From contig CM055105.1 in NCBI GenBank assembly GCA_029204225.1, forward strand, positions 51,301,680 through 51,365,679: a stretch of 64,000 nt of DNA, read 5' to 3'. This document shows, piece after piece, positions 34,730 through 45,295 of the stretch. The stretch's first letter is position 1; every line of letters starts with the position of its first letter. The translations under genes were made by a program, and so were the position numbers. The notes beneath the pieces are model-generated. The model saw nothing but the letters and a program-made list of their open reading frames with translations, searched no databases and had not been told where the DNA came from. Origin of the DNA: Diphasiastrum complanatum (Eukaryota > Streptophyta > Lycopodiopsida > Lycopodiales > Lycopodiaceae).

Positions 34730-36520
34730 CCGTGGGATACATTTTCACCAGGAAGCCGATCACCTAACAGGAAGCTCCCTAAGTGGTTTGAGAGATTGTT
34801 GGAGTGCCGCGACATAGATGACTTTCCAGGATCATCTAGCCATGGAGAGCTATGAAGATCAACAGGAGAGAAGACACTACCTAAAAGGTATGAAGCAAAT
34901 TATACTCTCTTATCTAGCATTATTCAACGCAAAGAACCTTCAACTTATGGTGAAGTGAAGGATGATGACATTTGGGTCAAGGCCATGGGAGAGGAGATGG
35001 AGTCAATTGCTAAACATAGCACATGGGACTTAGTAGAGCCACCAGTTGGCAAGAAATCCATTGGTTGCAAATGGGTATACAGGACTAAGTACCATGCAGA
35101 TGGAAGTATAACAAAGCACAAGGCAAGATTGGTGATCAAAGGGTACGCACAAAATAAAGGCATCGACTATGAGAAGACCTTTGCGCCGGTTTGTAAGTGG
35201 AATACTCTACGTCTACTTGTTGCTTTAGCTTCACATTTTGGTTGGCCTTTGCATCAGATGGATGTGAAATCCGCTTTTCTAAATGGTGAGTTAGAAGAAG
35301 AAGTGTTCATGGATCAACCTGAAGGCTTTGTAGCGAAGGGACATGAAAATAAAGTATGTCGCTTGAAGAAAGCACTTTATGGTCTTAAACAAGCACCATG
35401 TGCGTGGTATAGCAGGATTGATGCCTACTTTCGTTCAAAGGGGATGGTGAGAACACATTCTGATCCAAATCTATATGTCTTATGCTTTGATGGTATGGTT
35501 GCTTTGATTGCTCTTTATGTTGATGACTTGATTATTACGGGAAATAATCAAGAGATGATAGACATGATCAAGAAAGACCTCATGGAACAATTCGAGATGA
35601 CAAATCTCAGCCTGATGCATTATTGCCTTGGAGTAGAAGTGTGGCAAAAAGGACATGAATTGGGTTTAACACAGGTGAAGTATGTCAAAGAGTTGCTGCA
35701 GAGGTTTAGGTTGCAGGATTGCAAACCAGTAAACACTCCTATTGAACCAGGTAAAAAGCTTTCTAAGCTTGATGAGTCATAGTCATTTTATGCTACGCTG
35801 TATAGACAGTTAGTAGGGAGCTTGATTTACCTTACCACGACTAGACTAGATATATGCTATGTTGTTGGCATTGTAAGTTAGTTTATGGCAGCACCTACGC
35901 AAATGCATTGGAAGGTAGCTAAACACATTTTGCGTTATGTGAAAGACACTTCAGAGTATGGCTTGATTTACAGGAAACATGATGGTTTACCTGAGTTGTG
36001 TGGCTATGTGGATGCAGATTGGGGAGGTGACTATGATGATCGTAGATCCACCACAGGGTATGTATTCTAGTTTTGTGGTAGTTGCTTTTCTTGGTCTAGT
36101 AAGAAGCAAAGTACAACTGCTCTTTCCACCACAGAAGCAGAGTATAAGGCAATGTGTAGTGCAGCACAAGAAGCTATATGGTTGAGACAAATCTTGGAAG
36201 AAATTGGCATGAAGTAGAAAACTCCCACGACTTTACATAGCGACAATCAGAGTGGCATTCAGCTAGCAAAAAATCCAGTGTTCCATGCGGGAACTAAACA
36301 CATCGAGATTCAGTATCACTTTATACGTGAGAGGTTGCTGAGTCGTGAAATTCATGTTGTTTATTGTAGCACAAAGGAACAACTAGCTGATATTTTCACT
36401 AAGCCACTTACTGGAGAAAAGTTTGATAAGTTTAGATCAAAGCTTTCTGTACTTAAAGTTTGTTGACTTTAAAGCTATGTATATGACTGTATAAAAATTA
36501 GACTCTACTTTAAGGGAGAG
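34730..36520 (+). pseudogene. H: Copia pol 3' half (linker, RT, RNase H) with stops
   Basis: After a linker with stops, a 275-residue frame from 34955 gives a good Copia RT: 'GCKWVYRTKYHADGS', 'YEKTFAPV', 'HQMDVKSAFLNGELEEEV', '[17 protein letters not shown]', and 'LYVDDLIITGN' with the YVDD catalytic pair. TAG stops at 35780 and 35879, and two more at ~36070 and 36216, interrupt RNase H. RNase H still shows 'ALSTTEAEYKAM', 'SDNQSGIQLAKNP' and 'DIFTKPL', ending at 36466. TTTAAGGGAGAG near 36510 is its purine tract, but no 3' LTR follows. Closely related to D and F. Gag, protease and integrase are absent. Confidence 0.9.
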
Positions 36521-36573
36521 AAAATTTGTATATGAAAAAAACAAAAACACAAGTAAAAGTAATTAATCGAAGA

Positions 36574-38379
36574 TTACCTCTTCCAAAGTCCATCTTGTAA
36601 TGCAAGCCAATTAAAAAAGTGTTTGGCATTGCATACGGTATACCAGCCACAGTGGACGAAATCAACCTGTTGGGAGGACTGAAGAATCCAAATTTTAATA
36701 TTATGAGATATCGGATCAACGCGCAGGATATAAGAATAAAATCTACAACACAAACAAGCGTCCATCGAATCGATATCAAAAAATTATTGATTGAATATCG
36801 GATCCACGCACACACTAAGAATATAAACCAATTAGTAACTACAAGGGCGCGTCGAACTGATGTTGAAAAATTTATACCTCTGCATCAACCATTTTCAGCT
36901 TCGAATATGCTTTTGCATTTGGTACTAGAAAGAGTTCCAGTATTTTCTGGATATGGGTCCTGGCAATTTTGTGTGTGTATGTAATAGAGTTCATCTTTAA
37001 ACAAACTGAATTACACACACCCTCATCATTGATGTACAAGGACAACACATGTAAGTTTCGATGATCACTAAAATCAGAAAACAATAAATTTATGAGAATC
37101 GATGTTGAATCAAAATTCATATGAAAAATTCAATATAATAAAATTTGAAAAGAAGACACTTACTTTCTTATGTATGGCAGCACGAGAATTGGAGTCCCCA
37201 GTCTGACGTATTGGAGCATATCATCATGCAGACTTTTGAAATCAGAGAAATCAAATGCAGCCATGAATTGAAGGGAAAACAATGCAACATCTATAAACAA
37301 TGGGGTTTGGAAATACTCCATCCAGTACTGAATTGCCCCACCTCCTACTTTGTCCCCTAGCATTTTATCTCTACTTTCTAATTCACTTGCATCTAATCTA
37401 GAAAGGGGGAGACCAGCATTGGTCTTCGGCATCCTAAAACTATATCGAGGACCTAAACCATTAGGATACATGTTTAACAATTGATCATATAGTACATATT
37501 GAGGAGTATTTACAAAGGCAAGTGCAGGGGGTGACAAAAGTAATACTGATAAACCACATAAAGAATTGTCATTAAAATTTTTATACTAACAAAATCATCT
37601 AAATTGTTTCCAAGAACAGGAGGAGGGGAACTAATATTTACGGGTTTAGGAGGAGGAGGAGATCTAGGAGGTGGAGATTTATTAGGAGAGGAAGATTTAG
37701 TAGGAGAAGCTAAAGATGGAGTGGTTGGAGAAGAAGGAGACTTAGGAGGAGAATTAGAAGGAGAATGCCTAGAAGAAAGAATAGTATTCAGAGGAGATGG
37801 CTTGGAAAAATCCCTCGCTTTAGATGGATGGTCAAGAGACCTCTTCTTCTTTGAAACACTCTCGTTCTGTATATGAATAACAAGCCGGGTTGGTTGAGGT
37901 TGCTTTTATTTTTTTCTCTTTGAATCTTGTTTTAGAGGAGAGAAGGGAGCAGGTCTAAAGTATTCAGCAAACTTGTCATATGTGTCTCGAAGCCTGAAAA
38001 CAATGTTGAAATCCTTGGGCATGATGGCCACCCTCTTGGCATGGACAACTGCAACAACAATATCTGAAAAAAATTTCACCTAGAAATCCTCATATGCTAT
38101 GTGCAACGCCTCAATTGCCGTTACAGTCCATCTCACATCTACTAATAGACTTCTTGTAATGTGTCTGATGGACCTCTTAATATGAGATTTCGAAATCAGA
38201 AGATTATTTGTCTTCTGAAGCGTCCCAATATCCTTGAGCCAGGGTGGGTCTCTTCTTCTACCCCTTGGCCTAGGAGGAGGTGGTGGTGGACGAGGTGGTG
38301 GTTGTGAATTTTTCTTACTTGCACCTAAAATTGGTATTCCACATGAATGACTCTGTGTTGTCTGCTTGGTCTGTGCCAT
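36574..38379 (-). pseudogene. Histone H3-fold / proline-rich / Ulp1-like peptidase gene, split by introns
   Basis: An ATG at 38379 opens MAQTKQT, matching the H3 start MARTKQT. Next come a proline/arginine tail and an H3 core: 'LKDIGTLQKTNNLLIS' (H3 EIRKYQKSTELLI), 'VRWTVTAIEALHIAYEDF', an in-frame TAG, then 'VHAKRVAIMPKDFNIVFRLR' (H3 [20 protein letters not shown]). A proline/serine-rich segment follows to ~37600. The exon 37537-37160 resembles the start of a Ulp1/C48 domain ('LGDKVGGGAIQYWMEYFQ') and ends at a GTAAGT donor. The next exon (37070-36870) has an LHVLSLYIND block. After an intron, 'QQVDFVHCGWYTVCNAKHFF' has the Gln and Cys of the Ulp1 active site (HCG for DCG). H3 is clear; Ulp1 is likely. 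The stop makes the present copy a probable pseudogene. Some splice junctions are unresolved. Confidence 0.72.
36707..36864. repeat. Cluster of four GATATCGGATCANNGCGC motifs inside an intron
   Basis: GATATCGGATCAACGCGC at 36707-36724; an inverted variant at 36758-36777; AATATCGGATCCACGCAC at 36794-36811; an inverted variant at 36846-36864. They fall in the last intron of the H3/Ulp1 gene. The same motif is clustered at 56925-58361. Short repeats in both orientations near gene ends are typical of transposase binding sites in subterminal regions of CACTA- or hAT-like DNA transposons; that role is inferred. Confidence 0.7.
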
Positions 38380-38699
38380 TAATGTGTAGTAGCAGATCAG
38401 CGTGCGATAATGTTGATCAAAACCCTAATTTTGATTGGATCTCTAGATAGTGAGGTTGCTGGACTTCATTTGAGTGTGTTTCAATTTTAGGAAGTGGCAA
38501 AAGTCATTAGATTGAGGATAGATCATAGGTTGATCAAGATTCCATGATTCTATGTGTTGATTTGCTTGGATAAGTGCTAGAAGAGAATTTGTGAGATAGT
38601 TTCAAATCTTGGTGATTTCTTTTGAAAGCATTTGTTGTTGTTCAAAGGAGTGCTTTGTGCATTGAAACAGGTTGAAAGAGAAGATCAGGTCATTGCTAC

Positions 38700-40298
38700 A
38701 TGGCAACCTCAATTGGAGTCATGTTGGAAGCCAATGATAGGCTTACCTCAAGTAACTATTCATTATGGAAAGTGAGGATGGAGTCACTTCTTGAGATGAA
38801 TGATGTTTTGGATATTGTTGTAGGTTTGGAGGAGAGACCAGCAACACAACAAGATCAATTGAGGTATGACAAGAGGGCCAAGAAGGCTCTACACATAATA
38901 AAGATGAATGTTACCAATGAACTTCTCAAGGAAGTTGGTAAGTGCACATCATCTTTGGAAGCTTGTAATTCATTGAAGAAGCTTTATGAATCCGAGTCTA
39001 CTTCTAGAGTGTTGACTCTAAGAAGGCAAATCTTTTCTTGTTTGCAAAAGAATGAAGAAAGTCCAAGTAGTTTTGTTTTGAGAATGAAAGCATTGAATGA
39101 TGAGTTAGCTTGCATAGATGAAAGCATTAAGGAAGGAGAGCTTATTCAAGTGATTCTTAATGGCTTGTTGGATGCTCGTGCTAACATTGTTCAAAGTATT
39201 GCTATTCAAAAGACTTTGCCAAGTTTGATGGATCTTCAAGAGATCTTGATCAATGAGGAATATAGGCTTCAAGCAAGAGGTGGATCTACATCGACACTTC
39301 AAGAGGATGCTATGTTCACAAAGGGCAAATTCAAGGGCAAAACCAAAAGCAAGTGGTCTAAAGGGCAAGATCAAGTGGATGCTTCTTCAAGTGGCAAAAA
39401 GAAGGATAGATCAAAGCTCAAGTGCTTCTATTGTAGCATCAAAGGACACTTTGCAAGTGAGTGCTACAAGAAGAAGAGAGATCAAGGAGACAAGCAAGGT
39501 AATCTTACTCTTGATGAGGATGGTTTGGATGTGCAAGATGAAAATGATGATGCTTTTGTGATGTCTTCATGTATGCTTGCTAATGATGGAGATCTAGATC
39601 CTTGGTGGATTGATAGTGGAGCAAGTTCACAGATGACCTTTCACAAAGAGTACTTCACTTCTTTGTTGGCATATCGAGATGACAAGAGGGTGATCTACAC
39701 GACCAATGATGGTGAGTGTGCAATCAAAGGGATTGGCACAATTCCTATTTCTCTCTCTACAAATAGGAATGTTCATCTGGAGGATGTCTTGTTTATTCCA
39801 TCTATTACCAAGAATTTGCTTAGTGTGAGTCAAATGCTAAGTAAGGGCCTCAAGGTGGAGTTTGATGGAGATGCTTGTTTGATCAAAAGGAAGGATGTCT
39901 TGATTGGAAAGGGTAAAAGACAAGGGAAGTTGTTCAAACTTGATGCTTGCGTTATTGCTAACCAAGTTGGATGTGTTGCAAGGGAGCAAATTTCCATTCA
40001 AGAGGTTTGGCACAAAAGGATGGGACACCTCAACTTCAAGTCATTGGAGGTAATGGCAAAGAAGAAGGTTGTGATTGGTCTTCCAAGTTCCTTAAGTAAT
40101 GACAAGCATGTTTGTGAGTCTTGTGCTTTGTCTAAGTCATATAGACTACCTTATACTAGATCTATGTCTAGATCTACAAAGCCTTTTCAACTTGTACATT
40201 CGGATATTCATGGATTTACTACAATTAGCAATAGTGGAGCTAAGATGTATGTAACATTCATTGATGATTTTAGTAGATTTTGTTGGTCTATCTACTAA
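38700..40298 (+). CDS. C2 gag, protease and integrase N-terminus
   Basis: 532 codons from an ATG. Gag N-terminus ('RLTSSNYSLWKVRMESLLE') at residues ~14-35, a UBN2-type Gag core to ~200, and a perfect CCHC knuckle (C-F-Y-C-x4-H-x4-C) near 242. Protease WWIDSGASSQ near 303 keeps the catalytic D-S-G. Pre-integrase HHCC ('VWHKRMGHLNFKSL', then C-E-S-C) is near 430-470. The integrase core starts with 'LVHSDIHG' (first catalytic Asp). A frameshift at about 40285 moves the rest into the next frame. Apart from this the coding looks fresh. Confidence 0.9.
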   Translation: MATSIGVMLEANDRLTSSNYSLWKVRMESLLEMNDVLDIVVGLEERPATQQDQLRYDKRAKKALHIIKMNVTNELLKEVGKCTSSLEACNSLKKLYESESTSRVLTLRRQIFSCLQKNEESPSSFVLRMKALNDELACIDESIKEGELIQVILNGLLDARANIVQSIAIQKTLPSLMDLQEILINEEYRLQARGGSTSTLQEDAMFTKGKFKGKTKSKWSKGQDQVDASSSGKKKDRSKLKCFYCSIKGHFASECYKKKRDQGDKQGNLTLDEDGLDVQDENDDAFVMSSCMLANDGDLDPWWIDSGASSQMTFHKEYFTSLLAYRDDKRVIYTTNDGECAIKGIGTIPISLSTNRNVHLEDVLFIPSITKNLLSVSQMLSKGLKVEFDGDACLIKRKDVLIGKGKRQGKLFKLDACVIANQVGCVAREQISIQEVWHKRMGHLNFKSLEVMAKKKVVIGLPSSLSNDKHVCESCALSKSYRLPYTRSMSRSTKPFQLVHSDIHGFTTISNSGAKMYVTFIDDFSRFCWSIY

Positions 40299-41926
40299 AG
40301 ATAAAGGATGAAGTGTATGATGTCTTTGTCAAGTTCAAGAATGCAAGGGAGAACCAATTCTCCACAAAGATCAAGTGCTTGAGAGGTGACAATGGTGGTG
40401 AGTACATATCTAACAAGTTCAAGGCTTTTTGTGATGAGCATGGAATCAAGAGGGAGTATACAACATCAAGGACCCCACAACAAAATGGAGTGGTTGAAAG
40501 GAAGAATAGAACTTTATGTGAAAGTGCTAACGCTATGAGGTTAAGTGCTAATCTTGACAAACCATTTTGGGATCAAGCTTTGTTGTGTGCCAATTTCTTG
40601 TGTAATAGGTGGTCGAGTGCTATTTTGGATGGAAGGACACCTTTTGAGATGCTATTCAAGAGGAGGCCGAGTGTCAACTTTCTAAGAACCTTTGGATGCA
40701 CATGCTATGTCAACATCACTCTTGATGATAGGACCAAGGAGGATCCATCTTCAAGAAGAGGTATTTTTGTTGGATATAGTGAGGTGAGTAAAGCCTACAA
40801 GGTTTACATTCCTTCTACTAACAAAGTGATTGTTGGTAGAGATGTCATTTTTGATGAGGGAAACATTCCAAAGGTGTCTTCAAGCATGATTGATGGTAAA
40901 GTAGATGGTTCTAACATTCTTGATGTTGATGAGAAGGATCCTACTTTGGATGGTGGTGATGATGGACCTTCATCAAGTCAAAAGCCAAGGAGAACATCAA
41001 GAGAAAGACAAGTACCTTCAAGGCTCACATATGATCAAAAGGGTAAGCAAGTACTTTCTGGAAATTATGTTGCTTTCCTAACCTTTTTGGATGAGCCTAC
41101 AAGTGTAGATCAAGCAAGGAAAGAAGAGGAGTGGATCCAAGCAATGGATCTTGAGTATCGATCTCTTATGAAGAATGGAACATCTTTTGGAGGATCTTCT
41201 TGTGTACATGGAGCTATGCAAGTGGATGGATGTTATCTTGCTGTAAAATCAAGTAATGGATCGGGAAAACAAAGTTTGTTCAATGACTTTGATGGTCAAG
41301 TTGAAGATCAAGAGGTTGATCTCAAAGCGCTTCAACTAGTCAAAAGGGAAGTTGGCAATTTGGAGCTAGTCAAGAGCATCAAAGGAGAGGTAATTGGCAA
41401 GGGTGTTATGGATCTGTTTTTGCAGCATATTGAAGACTCAAGTAAGGTCAAAGGAGCAGCAAGGAAGTGCTGTTCAAGTTTACTTTACTTGTTCTATCTC
41501 ATGTTTGAGCAATTTCATGTGAATGTGTGCAAATTGCCAAGATATGGTAAAAGTAGCTACATTGGTGAGCATTGTTTTGATGTTGGATTTGTACAAGCAT
41601 TCTTGGCTGATTTTGCTGATGGAAATGAAGCTATTGGAGGTTCATTATGTCACTCATCCATGGCTAAGTTCTCAAGTGTTGAGCTACTTGGTGCTGCATC
41701 ATTTATGTACTCACCTACTCATGGATTTCCAAGGTTTGATGGTTTCTTGTGGCAAGATGAAGATGGAGGCTCATTCATGGAGTATCATGGTGGATACAAG
41801 GCAACAAAGGACAAAGGAGGAGGAGACATGCAAGCAAAAGTTGATCACTCACATTTATTGTTTGTTTGCTGTATTTTTCCAGAGAGTTCAGAGCTGGAAG
41901 CATGTTGGAAGTATTTTTTTTTTTAA
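40280..41926 (+). CDS. C2 integrase core and C-terminus fused to non-RT sequence
   Basis: The first ~290 codons complete the integrase: 'LRGDNGGEYISNKF' (second Asp), 'PQQNGVVERKNRTLCE' (Glu), the 'TFGCTCYVNITL' block and 'VIVGRDVIFDEG', then the proline/serine linker and 'EWIQAMDLEYRSLM', where RT should begin. Instead the same open frame runs 250 more codons into sequence unlike any RT. This includes 'LKALQLVKREVGNLELVKSI', a Cys-rich patch and 'SPTHGFPRFDGFLWQDEDGG', the first copy of a threefold repeat. The element therefore needs RT from elsewhere. The inserted part could come from a host transcript or another element; I do not recognise it. Confidence 0.8.
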   Translation: MLVYLLKIKDEVYDVFVKFKNARENQFSTKIKCLRGDNGGEYISNKFKAFCDEHGIKREYTTSRTPQQNGVVERKNRTLCESANAMRLSANLDKPFWDQALLCANFLCNRWSSAILDGRTPFEMLFKRRPSVNFLRTFGCTCYVNITLDDRTKEDPSSRRGIFVGYSEVSKAYKVYIPSTNKVIVGRDVIFDEGNIPKVSSSMIDGKVDGSNILDVDEKDPTLDGGDDGPSSSQKPRRTSRERQVPSRLTYDQKGKQVLSGNYVAFLTFLDEPTSVDQARKEEEWIQAMDLEYRSLMKNGTSFGGSSCVHGAMQVDGCYLAVKSSNGSGKQSLFNDFDGQVEDQEVDLKALQLVKREVGNLELVKSIKGEVIGKGVMDLFLQHIEDSSKVKGAARKCCSSLLYLFYLMFEQFHVNVCKLPRYGKSSYIGEHCFDVGFVQAFLADFADGNEAIGGSLCHSSMAKFSSVELLGAASFMYSPTHGFPRFDGFLWQDEDGGSFMEYHGGYKATKDKGGGDMQAKVDHSHLLFVCCIFPESSELEACWKYFFF

Positions 41927-42535
41927 TTCATGGTCATTTTCTTGTGTCAAGTAGATCTTGAAGATGGACTAGTGCAAACTACTTGGTTTATGGAGTCAAG
42001 TGGTGCTGGATTTGCATCATTTATATACTCACCTACTCATGGATTTCCAAGGTTTGATGGTTTCTTGTGGCAAGATGAAGATGGAGGCTCATTCATGGAG
42101 TATCATGGTGGATACAAGGCAACAAAGGACAAAGGAGGAGGAGACATGCAAGCAAAAAGTTGATCACTCACATTTATTGTTTGTTTGCTGTATTTTTCCA
42201 GAGAGTTCAGAGCTGGAAGCATGTTGGAAGTATTTTTTTTTTTAATTCATGGTCATTTTCTTGTGTCAAGTAGACCTTGAAGATGGACTAGTGCAAACTA
42301 CTTGGTTTATGGAGTCATGTGGTGTTGGATTTGCATCATTTATGTACTCACCTACTCATGGATTTCCAAGGTTTGATGGTTTCTTGTGGCAAGATGAAGA
42401 TGGAGGCTCATTCATGGAGTATCATGGTGGATACAAGGCAACAAAGGACAAAGGAGGAGGAGACATGCAAGCAAAAGTTGATCACTCACATTTATTGTTT
42501 GTTTGCTGTATTTTTCCAGAGAGTTCAGAGTTGAA
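41690..42535 (+). repeat. Three tandem copies of a ~318-bp unit replacing C2's RT
   Basis: Copies lie at ~41690-41925 (partial), 41926-42243 and 42244-42535; ATTCATGGTCATTTTC starts copies 2 and 3 (offset 318). All carry the coding stretch 'SPTHGFPRFDGFLWQDEDGG' and an oligo-T run. The first copies are nearly identical, so the expansion is recent. Each copy ends in a stop or changes frame, so the product ends in copy 1. Confidence 0.92.
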
Positions 42536-42539
42536 AGCA

Positions 42540-42785
42540 TGGTGGAATCATTTCAATTACATTCTATTTGATTCTTCATGTTCTAGTCACATTTTTACAT
42601 GTAAAATTGATGTAAGAAATAGTGAAGCATCCCAAGTGGACACTATTCTCTATATCAATTATGGTTGTTTCTATTTTGAGCATTACATGATCATTGAAAG
42701 GCAATCTATTCTTAGGAAGAAGATCATTCTTATGATGGATCAAAGTTCTATGGGCAAAAACTATGCTAGGAGCATTGGAAGCTAG
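42540..42785 (+). pseudogene. C2: copy of the E2/E3 unknown module
   Basis: Near 42610-42660, AGTGAAGCATCC and AAGTGGACACT, translating 'SEASQVDT', are nearly identical to part of the E3 frame at 12435-12465 ('SEASKVDT'). The flanking residues also resemble E3's second module ('SLKICIEANCKL' against 'IFTCKIDVRN'). So the block that replaced RT shares sequence with the non-autonomous elements in the satellite. Confidence 0.55.
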
Positions 42786-42796
42786 GAAAGCGAGTT

Positions 42797-43357
42797 TTGA
42801 GGTACATCATTGGAACTCGAGATTTTGGCATATTGTATGAGGGATCATCACCTAATCTTTTTGGATTTTCAGATTCGGACTATGCTGGAGATGTAATGGA
42901 TAGGAAATCCATTAGTGCTTATTGTATTTTCATAGGTGATGGAGCTATATCATGGATGTCAAAGAAACAAGCCACTATCTCACAATCATCTAGTGAGGCC
43001 GAGTACAAAGCTCTTACATATTGCACAAAGGAGATGGTATGGATCAAAAGGATGATCAAGGATCTTCACTTGCTGGATTTTTCAGAGAGCCCAATCATCT
43101 TTTGTGACAATCAATCAGCCCAAAGAATGGCATCCAGTCCTATCTTTCATGCTAGGAACAAGCATATTGAGATACAATATCATTTTGTGAGGGAGCGAGT
43201 CATTGCAAAGGAGGTGGAGCTTCAACATGTGTCTTCAAGGGAATGTGTAGCTGATATCTTCACCAAAGCATTGGGAAAAGACTTGTTCATGAAGCATAGA
43301 ACTTCACTTGGAGTGTTATCAAAGTCTATGCTAAAACTAGCTGAAGAGGGAGTGTGA
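42797..43357 (+). CDS. C2 RNase H
   Basis: The frame of 186 codons covers the Copia RNase H: 'RYIIGTRDFGILYEGSSPNL', 'FSDSDYAGDVMDRKS', 'SSSEAEYKALTYCTKEMVWI', 'CDNQSAQRMASSPIFHARNK' and 'VADIFTKALGK'. The key Asp/Glu residues look intact. It overlaps the purine tract and ends just inside the 3' LTR, as usual. There is no RT in front of it, so it would be made only as part of a broken polyprotein. Confidence 0.88.
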   Translation: MRYIIGTRDFGILYEGSSPNLFGFSDSDYAGDVMDRKSISAYCIFIGDGAISWMSKKQATISQSSSEAEYKALTYCTKEMVWIKRMIKDLHLLDFSESPIIFCDNQSAQRMASSPIFHARNKHIEIQYHFVRERVIAKEVELQHVSSRECVADIFTKALGKDLFMKHRTSLGVLSKSMLKLAEEGV

Positions 43358-44002
43358 AAGATTCAACTAGTTTCATCACATTTTGCAATATTTCCATATT
43401 TGGCATATTGAGGCCAAAACTTGTTTTAGACTTAGAGATTGACTTTTCAAAGTTCATTAGTCTAAATTTCATTTGAATAAACACTTTTTGAAAGTGTGAG
43501 AAAGATAGAATGCGAGTTTGAGTAGATTCAACTTGAATAAGTTGGGTACATTGAATCTAGACCCAAAATTGGTAGGGTTAGCATTTTGGTGGGAAAGCCA
43601 AGTGGCCAAATAGGGTTTGGACCTGTTATAAAAAGATGTAACTCGTGGAGAGAGTCATCTTCTCTCTTCTCTATCTCATTTCATGCTTATACATGGTTCT
43701 CTTGGGTTCTACTATCCATTGGTGCACTATCTTGATGATTGCTTGCAATTCTATGTGTAGAATGATCTATATTTGCTATTTTTGAATCCACACGTGTGAA
43801 ATACAGTAGCTTGCTAGTTTTGTATGGACAACAACAGTACATGATTATTTCATTCAAGTTTGATCAAGTTCTATTAGTGTTTGCATCTCAAATTGTGTGT
43901 AGATGCTGATTTTTCTACATTGGTGAAATTGGTAGTGTATTTCTCTTTCTAACCAAAGATCATTCAAGTAGATTGGATCTTAAGGATCTGAAATCTTTCA
44001 TA
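43353..44002 (+). repeat. C2 3' LTR
   Basis: 650 bp, preceded by GAAGAGGGAG and followed by the GTGAT duplication. Includes TATAAAAAG near 43628 and CACACGTGTG near 43790; ends TTTCATA instead of TTTCACA. Confidence 0.9.
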
Positions 44003-44537
44003 GTGATTTCATAGAGGAGGCTTTCTAGCATTCAAGGAGAGGGAAGATCAGAGTTTTGGGAACTCTTCAAGGCTATTCAAAGGTGTAGTAGGCACCTCCT
44101 AAAGTGATTTAGGTTCAGTCCAACCATTGCTTGACTTATGCACCAAATTAGATCAATTTTTCATCAATTTTGATCATTTTTTGCTTGTGATTGGACAGTA
44201 GATTGTGTTCCATCCTCATTAACTTGCATTTAGATCTTTTACAAGTGATTTTGGAAGTATATTAGGTTGCTGAAACTCACTCTTGATCAGATCATTTGGA
44301 AGCTTCAATGTTCTTTATAGAAAGAGGGGCAATTCTACTAGTATTGTCTACTTCAATCAAGCAAGTGCATTGTTTCTAGTATTCTATGATTTGATTTTGT
44401 TAGAAATCATTCTTACATCTTTATAGGAAGTCTATTGTTGATCTTTTCAGGTCCCTAAGAAGTGGGATAAGGTAGACCTTCAATCAAATCAATAGAAGTA
44501 ACCTTCATTTGTGTCAAGTCCTTCATTAGGAGACTAG

Positions 44538-45290
44538 ATGGCATCTATAAATGCATATCTTTTGGATACTAATGAAAGGCTCAACAAAACTAACTATTCC
44601 ATATGGAAAGTTAGAATGGAATCGATCATGATCATGCAAGATCTGATGGAAATTGTAAATGGTAAGGAGGGTGAACCTATTCATCCTCAAGAAAAAGCCA
44701 AATATATCAAGAGGTGCAATGTTGCACTACATTGCATAAAAATGAATGTTGCAAATGAACTCTTAAGAGAAGTAGGGATTGCACTTCAGCTCAAGATGCT
44801 TGGGAGACTTTGCAAAAGGTCTATGAATCCAAGAACCAAACTAGAATGTTAGCTTTGAAGAATCAAATCTATAAAAGCTATCAAAAGAAAGGAGAGAGTG
44901 GACATACTTTTGTCCTAAGAGTAAAGGAATTGAACAAAGAGCTAGCCTTTATAGGTGATCCTATCAAGGATGAAGAGCTTGTTCAACTCATATTGAATGG
45001 ACTAAGCTTTGAATTTGACAATTTGGTTCAGGGATATGCAATTATGGGTAAGCTACCCATACTTGAAGAACTCCAAGGCACACTCATGGCCGAGGAATCA
45101 AGAAGGAGCCAAATGCAAGAGAGGATGGATAGGCTTTCCATCCAAGGTGGAGATGACCAAGCTCTCTTCACCAAAGGCAAAGGCAAGTCCAAAGGCAAAG
45201 GATAAACATTCAAGAAGTCTACAAAGCTTGAGGATCAAGAATGACCCTCAAAGGCATCTCCATCAACCACCAAAGTCAAGAAGGACAAAT
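44538..45290 (+). pseudogene. C1 gag, frameshifted
   Basis: The ATG at 44538 opens 'MASINAYLLDTNERLNKTNY', the Gag N-terminus. Around 44790 one base is lost or gained and reading continues in the frame 44810-45205 ('LALKNQIYKSYQKKGESGHT', 'LVQLILNGLS'), which ends in a lysine/glycine-rich tail with a stop at 45205. Another shift and stop lie before the knuckle at 45296. The C1 leader from 44008 to 44537 is noncoding. Confidence 0.85.
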
Positions 45291-45295
45291 CAAAG

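Larger units (their letters stand above)
33774..44002 (+). mobile_element. C2: Copia LTR element inside C1, RT replaced, TSD GTGAT
   Basis: LTRs at 33774-34397 and 43353-44002 start TGTGAAAGATTC and end TTTCACA (5') or TTTCATA (3', one change). The target duplication GTGAT is at 33769-33773 and 44003-44007. A perfect tRNA-iMet primer site follows the 5' LTR and a purine tract (GAAGAGGGAG) precedes the 3' LTR. At 10.2 kb it is swollen by a foreign block in the leader (about 34.7-38.4 kb: Copia fragment H plus the H3/Ulp1 gene) and by a 1.6-kb block where RT should be. Confidence 0.92.

Noticed and set aside
36619-36984. Plus-strand ORF of 121 codons
   Set aside because: It is antisense to the minus-strand Ulp1-like exons and the motif-bearing intron; no domain is seen.
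37604-37876. Plus-strand Gly/Glu-rich ORF of 90 codons
   Set aside because: It is the antisense shadow of the minus-strand proline/serine-rich linker of the H3/Ulp1 gene, whose frame joins recognisable domains.
41930-42534. Copies 2 and 3 of the 318-bp unit as separate genes
   Set aside because: They are tandem duplicates of part of the C2 frame and have no start context or regulatory sequence of their own.
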